Positions 57,835-64,000 of a DNA stretch of 64,000 nt are shown here, one piece after another. The DNA lies in the NCBI RefSeq assembly GCF_050003625.1, contig NC_134397.1:280048070-280112069 (forward strand), read 5' to 3'. The notes under the pieces were generated by a model, which was not told the origin of the DNA, ran no database searches, and saw only the letters and a program-made list of their open reading frames with translations. The stretch is from Haematobia irritans (Eukaryota > Arthropoda > Insecta > Diptera > Muscidae). How positions within the stretch are numbered: position 1 is the stretch's first letter; every line of letters begins with the position of its first letter. A program made the translations under genes and the position numbers.

Positions 57835-58810
57835 CACGCTCACAAAAAATCGCTTCTGTAACATATACTCCCAAACATATTTTGCTTCAAGCATATACAT
57901 TTTTGGGTATTGCCCAAACATTTATATGTTTGATCTCTACCAATATATAATATGTTTGAAAGCATATTGGTCTAAACAATATATGTTTGGGTAGTCTAAG
58001 TTCCAAACATTTTGTATTTTTGCATCCAAATTCAATAATGTTGTCTTCCAAAAAACAATATGTTATTATGTGAACATATAATATGTTTGGAAGCATTTTG
58101 CACCCAAAAATATTATATGCTTAAAAAAAATTCTCCCAAACAATATTGTGCTCAAAATTTTATTTATTTATTTATATATTTACAATCATAATGAATTATG
58201 AAAATAAACAGGTAATATAGGTGCTAACAACATAGGTTTTCGACCTGAATGCTCAAAATTTTGTTTCTGCCCAATTGCATATTCCCCGACATCTTTCTCA
58301 CTTCCACGAGATTTTTTAGTTCTTAGCACCTTTTTCTGTAATACAAACATTGTAGAAGAAATTATTCAATTGTATGATTTTTTTATTTTAATTTTACCTT
58401 TTGCCGGACGGGGATTCGAACAGCGGACCACACAGTTTGTAAGGATCAAAGAAGTAGCTGATCAATTGCCCAAGGAAAAATAAAATGTTAATTTTGTAAT
58501 AACAAGCAACAACCACCAACTTAATTCAATATCGCTCCCTGTTAAATAGCGCTCCAAGCTACTAAACACATATATGTTTATAGGCTATTTCTAAATTAAT
58601 ATATGTTTGCATCCAAGCATATTATATTTACAAACATTTTATGTCCCAAACATAATATGTTCTAACATATTAACATATATGTCCCAAACATGTTATGCTA
58701 GTTTATGAACATTATATGCTTGCACTCAAAAATATCGTGTTTAAAAATTTCTGTTCCAAACATATAATGTTTATATCCAAACATATGAAAAACAGTCTTT
58801 TTCATCCGTG
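57835..58810 (-). mobile_element. AAACATA-rich TA-type element, copy C (inside an RT pseudogene)
   Basis: 976 bp, flanked by TA (57833-57834 and 58811-58812). Nearly identical to the outer parts of copy B, but without the nested insertion. Its position inside the reverse-transcriptase frame gives a direct view of the empty target. Confidence 0.9.
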
Positions 58811-58812
58811 TA

Positions 58813-59012
58813 GCCAATGCACAATTTTCGGTTTTAGTCGCCACTTTTTTTTCCTATTGCTTTTTTGCGCGAGTACAAATACGTCTCCTCATTAGCAGTT
58901 CGTCTAGCAGCCTATGTATACCTGGATCAACATTCAGAGTTGCCAGTCCATTTAATATAGAGCTCGGATTGACGTTATTGAATGCCCCCTCGATGTCTAG
59001 AAACGCCACGAT
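58813..59012 (-). pseudogene. Non-LTR retrotransposon RT remnant, 5' part
   Basis: Minus-strand frame VAFLDIEGAFNNVNPSSIL (about 58950-59008) contains the RT motif A aspartate (FLDIEGAFNNV). LLDELLMRRRICTR follows, then after a deletion KWRLKPKIVHWL, which abuts the element at 58810. The segment carrying motifs B and C (YADD) is missing, so this copy was dead before or apart from the insertion. Confidence 0.75.
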
Positions 59013-59074
59013 TGTTTATATACTGAAGTAATATACTGAAGTTATAGGTTCAATTAATGTTTTTTTTTTTATAA

Positions 59075-59440
59075 AACTTAATAAAAAATCAGACTTCAAT
59101 ATAACTAGAAAATTCATTTATAAAAAAGCAACTAAAAGAGTTCCACACTTTTTCCCAGCAAAAAAATTTGGGTGTTTTTCTAAAGGCACAACTTCAAAAG
59201 CGCTTCCAAAAATGTCTTCACAAAGAAGTTAATTATTTTAACTACGCAGGAAGTTGTTTTAATTCATTTTTATAACTCGCTTTTTTCGTATTTTTATTGG
59301 GTAATTTTTTTTAATAGCTTAAAAACGCTAAATCCATTCTAAAAAATTTTAATATTTTAATAATTTTTTAAAATATTCGAGGTCAAATATTTCAGACAAG
59401 ATTATTAATCAATTAACAATCACAAAAAAGTTATTAAAAT
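59075..59440 (+). repeat. Interspersed repeat, family F, copy 3
   Basis: Longest copy of the family shared with 19876-20190 and 28840-29040 (TTTTTCTAAAGGCACAACTT, TATAACTCGCTTTTTTCGTA). Confidence 0.6.
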
Positions 59441-59577
59441 ATTTTATTCGGGAAAATATCACAATTTTTTTTTAAATCACCGTGTAATAAAAAAAAAAAC
59501 TATATATTGCCATTGACAATCGCTACCACAATGCAAAGTCGTAAATAGGTTTTCAAATCCCGGGGCGGGGGGGGGGG

Positions 59578-59900
59578 CCCTCGTGGTGCAATGGTTAGCA
59601 TGCCCGCCTTGCACACACAAGGTCGTGGGTTCGATTCCTGCTTCGACCGACCACCAAAAAGTTTTTCAGCGGTGGATTATCCCACCTCAGTAAACTTCAA
59701 AACTTCTCTCAGTGGTTTCACTGCAATGTGGATTGCCGTTCGGACTCGGCTATAAAAAGGAGGTCCCTCGTCATTGAGCTTAACATGGAATCGGGCAGCA
59801 CTCAGTGATAAGAGAGAAGTTCACCAATGTGGTATCACAATGGACTGAATAGTCTAAGTGAGCCTGATATATCGGGCTGCCACCTAACCTAGCCTAACTT
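59578..59900 (+). mobile_element. tRNA-derived SINE, second full copy
   Basis: A box TGGTGCAATGG (about 59584) and B box GGTTCGATTCC (about 59628). The body is as in 2704-3057 with a ~25-bp internal deletion, and the tail is CCTAACCTAGCCTAACTT. Flanked by an imperfect ~17-bp duplication AAATCCCGGGG... (from 59555) and AAATCTCGGGG... (from 59901), the signature of target-primed insertion. The target is a G-rich segment ending in GGGGGGGCTAAAATT. Confidence 0.9.
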
Positions 59901-59984
59901 AAATCTCGGGGGGGGGGCTAAAATTTTTCTGAAGGGGTCTAAGCCCCCTCCCCAGAGGCCTTCCTACGCTTATGATTATATTGT

Positions 59985-61375
59985 CTATGGATAGAGCTTA
60001 GAAAAACCGAAATCAGCTGATTTTCGTATTGTATGCGAACGAACAGCAGAATTCGGATATCAGAAATAGGCTGTTAATATCTTTTCGCATGCACTGTGCT
60101 GCAACATACAATGGACAGAACCACATTTCACCGATCTCTTTCCATTGAAGCAACATAACTGACATCTGAATGTAAAATCCTTATGATACGGCTTTCAATG
60201 GCACTACGGTGTGTTGTTCCTTGCTTTTCCATTCAGTTGTCATCACCATTAATGTCGGTGTCATTTCAGCATTTAAGAAATAGTTGTGACATTTACAAAT
60301 TTCGATAAGAACTTGATACTCGTATGCTATGTTTTACAATTCTTTATGGCAATGTTTTCATTTCAGTTAAGAAACTCGATTTGCCCAAGTACCACGCTAT
60401 GTCAGCAATTTTAATTCAGAATGTGAAAAGAGATTTGAAAACCGTTTTGTAAATAATACCCAATAACAAAGAAATTTAACCTTAAAAAAAGTAATATTTA
60501 ATTTTCGACCAATAACAGTCATATTAACAACGTTGTTGGTAACATCTGAAACATCGCTTTAATTGTTAAATGAAGATGCATTGAATTTCCTGAATAAGGT
60601 AACGCCATACACCAACGAAGATATCTGCAAAATTCATTTGAAATTACTGCAAATCCATTAACAAAACTTTTATGATCATCCAACAATGAGATGAAATCAG
60701 TTGTATAAAAGCTTTCGTTAATAAATGGCCATTATTTCTGTTGACATTTCTGTAGGGAGTTTCATTTAATTGGCCGTGTTAATTAATTGAGATGCTATGA
60801 CCACACTTCCTTCCTTTTAGGTGATAATGGAAATTATATTTTTATACCTAAAGATTTTATATCATTTACGAAAATGTTTTTGGTGTTGCACCAAACAGGT
60901 TCAAGCAACGAATCCTAAATTGATGGCCTTAGATTTTGTTTAAGATAATGTTTATGATATTTGTGTAAAAATAAAGTATGGGCAATTGTTTAAATGGAGA
61001 TCAAAATTGAAGGTTGGATAAATATTTCGCTTGAATACCTTGAGACTGTACTACTGTAATGTGATTCCAAATACATTCTGATGCAAACATGGAGCCTAGT
61101 TAATTCAATTAATAGAGATGAAAAGTACGAGTAATACCGGCAATTAGGTTATTAACACAAAATCTTAAACGTTTTTTTCAATAATAAATAATGTTTGGTG
61201 CAGTGCTTGTACACTGAAAAAAAACTTCCGTAGTTAAACTAGCGCTAAATTAAACTTATTTTTATTGCAAAAAAAATATTTGTTTGTAGTTAAATTTTGT
61301 TATTTTCCAGTATGTCTCAATAACGAACTATACGTGGGTATAAAGTTCAATGACCGTACACATAAATTCAATATG
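59985..61375. other. Mostly single-copy stretch, no gene
   Basis: A half copy of the TTAA foldback MITE (about 60025-60075, ending AATAGGCTG then TTAA) is the only repeat noticed. 60100-60850 is moderately AT-rich with no recognisable exon. A TACACTGAAAAAAAACTTCC motif near 61209 looks like one end of a TA-type MITE without a partner. Confidence 0.4.
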
Positions 61376-61580
61376 AAAAAAATCGCTTCTGTAACATATA
61401 CCCCAAACACATTTTGCTTCAACCAAATATATATATTTTTAGGAATGGTCCGAACAAAATATTGATTGTATTGTTCAAAGATATTATGTTTCACCTTAAG
61501 GCATACACTGGTAGTAAAAAATTTTAATGAAATTTTCTTTGTATGGATATATTTTTAAAAAATCAGTCTTTTTCGTCTGT
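61376..61580 (-). mobile_element. Internally deleted relic of AAACATA element
   Basis: AAAAAATCGCTTCTGTAACA with ATACCCCAAACACATTTTGC on the left and AATCAGTCTTTTTCGTCTGT on the right match the two ends of copies B and C. The central ~780 bp, including the tRNA-like core, is missing. Confidence 0.7.
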
Positions 61581-61849
61581 GCAAATAATCTGGTAGAAAA
61601 CTTTGTTCAAAATTGGCAAGCAATGTAGCAAATGGGAATTTTGATTACTTTTGCAAGAACGTGTCTTATATGAGTGAAAAAGGTATTTTTCGAAAAAAGA
61701 TGTATTTTCAGAAATAAATATCAATGTATGTGCTACGTGTGTTTCCATACATCAGTAGTTCATGGATACTAGAGTTAGAGTTTTTTTGTTTTGTTAGAGT
61801 TTTTTGAATTGCTTCGAAAATTTTAAACTTTTATCACAAAAAAAAATCG

Positions 61850-62203
61850 TATGTTACAAAATTTTTATTTTTTTCAATAAAAAAAGTTATTTTTGAAACA
61901 ACAACACAGTCCATTTCGTTTATATCAAACACTGTTCTTTTCTGACTTTAGGTTTTTAATAAGACACATTTTACAGTTCAAAATTTAATATACTACAATG
62001 TAATGTTGAACATTTTTTCGGAATCGTTTGTTACAAAATTTTTATTTTTTCAATAAAAAAAGTTATTTTTGAAACAACAACACAGTCCATTTCGTTTATA
62101 TCAAACACTGTTCTTTTCTGACTTTAGGTTTTTAATAAGACACATTTTTAAGTTCAAAATTTAATATACTACAATGTAATGTTGAAAATTTTTTTCGGAA
62201 TCT
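61850..62203 (+). repeat. Tandem duplication, 177-bp unit, two copies
   Basis: GTTACAAAATTTTTATTTTT begins at 61853 and 62030. Both copies run through AACAACACAGTCCATTTCGT to CGGAATC. Neighbouring copies of the element (42888 and 24310) have one unit. Confidence 0.9.
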
Positions 62204-62253
62204 TCCGAACATATCTGGAATATATGTAAAAAAAAAAAACAAACAAAAACTTT

Positions 62254-62326
62254 GGTCGAAGCAGGGATCGAACCCACGACCCTTGCCATGCAAGTCGGAC
62301 GTAGCAAACACTGCTCCACGGTGCCA
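62254..62326 (-). repeat. tRNA-like Pol III head, minus strand
   Basis: 73-nt counterpart of 43218-43290 with intact A- and B-box-like motifs. Confidence 0.65.
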
Positions 62327-62438
62327 AACTAAATTTTTGTTTCTGTTAAATAAACTTTGTTTATTCGGTTCGTGGGCGCCGCAAGCTATGCTATATAAAT
62401 ATAACTTATATGGATATTTATCAATTGATGACCATAAC

Positions 62439-62512
62439 AGGTACATAGTTCAGTGGATAGTGTGTTGGCTTACAAAGTGCATGGTCCGCGGTTCGATTCT
62501 CCGTCCAGGCGA
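62439..62512 (+). repeat. tRNA-like Pol III head, plus strand
   Basis: Counterpart of 43404-43476. The A box has one change (TAGTTCAGTGG); the B box GGTTCGATTCT is intact. Confidence 0.65.
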
Positions 62513-62656
62513 AAGGTAAAAAAATTTTAAAAATGTATAAAAATATATAAAATCGTATAATTTCTTCTACATTGTTGGTATTACAGGAAAAGGCGTTAAG
62601 AACTACAAAACCTCGTGGATGTGAGGGAAAATGCAATTAGCAAGGAAACAATGTTT

Positions 62657-63436
62657 TTTATACTCTGCGCCACACTGTGGAACAGGGTATTATAAGTTAG
62701 TGCATATGTTTGCAACACCCAGAAGGAGACGAGATAGACACATGGTGTCTTTGGCAAAAATGCTCATGGTGGGCTCCTGAGTCGATATAGCCATGTCTGT
62801 CTGTCCGTGAACACATTATTGTAATCGAAGTCTAGGTCGCAGTTTTAGTCCAATCGACTTCAAATTCGGCACAAGTATGTGTTTTGGCTCAGAATAGATC
62901 CGTATTGATTTTGGAAGAAATCGGTTCAGATTTAGATATAGCTCCCATATATATAATTCACCCGATATGGACTTATATGACCCCAGAAGCCAGAGTTTTA
63001 CCCTAATTTGCTTAAAATTTTGCACAAGAAGAACAATTAGTACTATAGTCAAGTATGCCAAATTTTATTGAAATCGGTTCAGATTTAGATATAGCTCCCA
63101 TATATATCTTTCGCCCGATATGGGCTAATACGATCCCAGATGCCAGAGTTTTACCCCAATTTGGTTGAAATTCTGCACAAGGAGTACAATTAGTAGTGTA
63201 GTCAAGTGTGCCAAATTTTATTGAAATCGGTTCAGATTTAGATACAGCTCCCATATATATCGTTCGTCCGATTTACACTCATATGACCACAGAGGCCAAT
63301 TTTTTGCTCCGATTTAGTTGAAATTGTGCACAGTAGAATTAGCATTGTAGCTATGTGTGCCAAATTTGGTTGAAATCGGTGGTGTAGGGTATAATATAGT
63401 CGGCCCCGCCCGACTTTAGACTTTCCTTACTTGGTT
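62657..63436 (+). mobile_element. 153-bp-array element, full-length reference copy
   Basis: Head ATACTCTGCGCCACACTGTG with ACAGGGTATTATAA, a GTCTGTCTGTCCGTG block (about 62797-62811), then three array units (GGTTCAGATTTAGATA at 62923, 63076 and 63229, spacing 153 and 153). The end is GTCGGCCCCGCCCGAC then CTTTAGACTTTCCTTACTTG. About 780 bp, no protein. Other copies: 18357-19608 and 27022-27855, and fragments at 12554, 38272 and 42503. Minus frames of 80-81 residues are array by-products. Confidence 0.8.
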
Positions 63437-63490
63437 TTACTAAAATTGTGTTCCACCCTAGTGCATTAGCCAACTTAAATTTTGAGTCTA

Positions 63491-64000
63491 CACGGATGAA
63501 AAAGACTGTTTTTCATATGTTTGGCTATAAACATTATATGTTTGGAACACAAATTTTTAAACACAATATTTTTGAGTGCAAGCATATAATGTTCATAAAC
63601 TAGCATAACATGTTTGGGGCATATATGTTAATATGTTAGAACATATTATGTTTGGGACATAAAATGTTTGTAAATATAATATGCTTGGATGCAAACATAT
63701 ATTAATTTAGAAATAGCCTATAAACATATATGTGTTTAGTAGCTTGGAGTGCTATTTAACAGGGAGCGATATTGAATTAAGTTGGTGGTTGTTGCTTGTT
63801 ATTACAAAATTAACATTTTATTTTTCCTTGGGCAATTGATCAGCTACTTCTTTGATCCTTACAAACTGTGTGGTGCGCTGTTCGAATCCCCGTCCGGCAA
63901 AAGGTAAAATTAAAATAAAAAAATCATACAATTGAATAATTTCTTCTACAATATTTGTATTGCAGAAAAAGGTGCTAAGAACTAAAAAATCTCGTGGAAG
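63491..64000 (+). mobile_element. AAACATA-rich TA-type element, copy D (runs off window)
   Basis: Left end CACGGATGAAAAAGACTG preceded by TA (63489-63490). The left arm, tRNA-like half and AAGGTGCTAAGAACTAAAAA block are as in copy A, and the right arm lies beyond the window. The flank ...AAATTTTGAGTCTA matches 19427-19442, where the sequence continues TAGATTTTG without an insert. Confidence 0.9.

Larger units (their letters stand above)
61790..62650 (+). mobile_element. Composite tRNA-containing element, right-truncated copy
   Basis: Starts with TTGTTAGAGTTTTTTGAATT as at 42948. Carries an internal 177-bp tandem duplication, both tRNA-like heads (minus 62254-62326, plus 62439-62512) and the AAAGGCGTTAAGAACTACAA block. 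It breaks off at 62650 where the 62657 array element starts. The left TA end is not recognisable. Confidence 0.75.

Overview
This window is AT-rich, non-coding DNA from a higher fly. The best guess is a calyptrate or muscid relative of house, stable or horn flies; this comes from recalled resemblance of its repeats and I could not search a database. I see no intact host gene and no rRNA, true tRNA or CRISPR array. Short ORFs are either chance ORFs or by-products of tandem repeats whose period is a multiple of three. The window reads as a gene desert or part of a very large intron, filled with layers of mobile elements. Between them lie blocks of apparently single-copy sequence that could hold regulatory elements.

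Layout. 0-9.4 kb: sparse repeats, a tRNA-derived SINE (2.7 kb), a 153-bp-array element (5.9-7.5 kb) and two TA-flanked MITEs (7.7 and 8.1 kb). 9.4-10.2 kb: a hAT element with a clear 8-bp target duplication. 12-17.4 kb: old repeat copies, a Harbinger-like MITE (14.6 kb) and a piggyBac MITE (17.1 kb). 17.7-31 kb: a mosaic of segmental duplications carrying two broken copies of a Penelope-like reverse transcriptase. One copy gained a pogo-like MITE and a hAT MITE after the duplication, and the other copy keeps both empty sites. 33.2-36 kb: a large decayed repeat (inverted partner at 12.8-13.9 kb) hosting a TTAA MITE and followed by a solo LTR. 37.2-37.8 kb: a Harbinger-type element with a two-exon Myb/SANT-like ORF, the only intron-containing coding model I can support. 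42.9-43.8 kb and 61.8-62.6 kb: composite elements with two tRNA-like promoters facing apart. 45.1, 52.7, 57.8 and 63.5 kb: four copies of a TA-flanked element rich in AAACATA motifs that also carries a tRNA-like core. One copy interrupts a non-LTR reverse transcriptase, and removing it restores the local reading frame.

The parts do not form a pathway; their nesting gives an order of events. The most unusual signals are (i) DNA-transposon-like elements sharing a Pol III/tRNA core with a composite SINE-like family, (ii) three element families that independently carry internal arrays with a 152-154 bp period, and (iii) several insertions whose empty sites are present in the same window.
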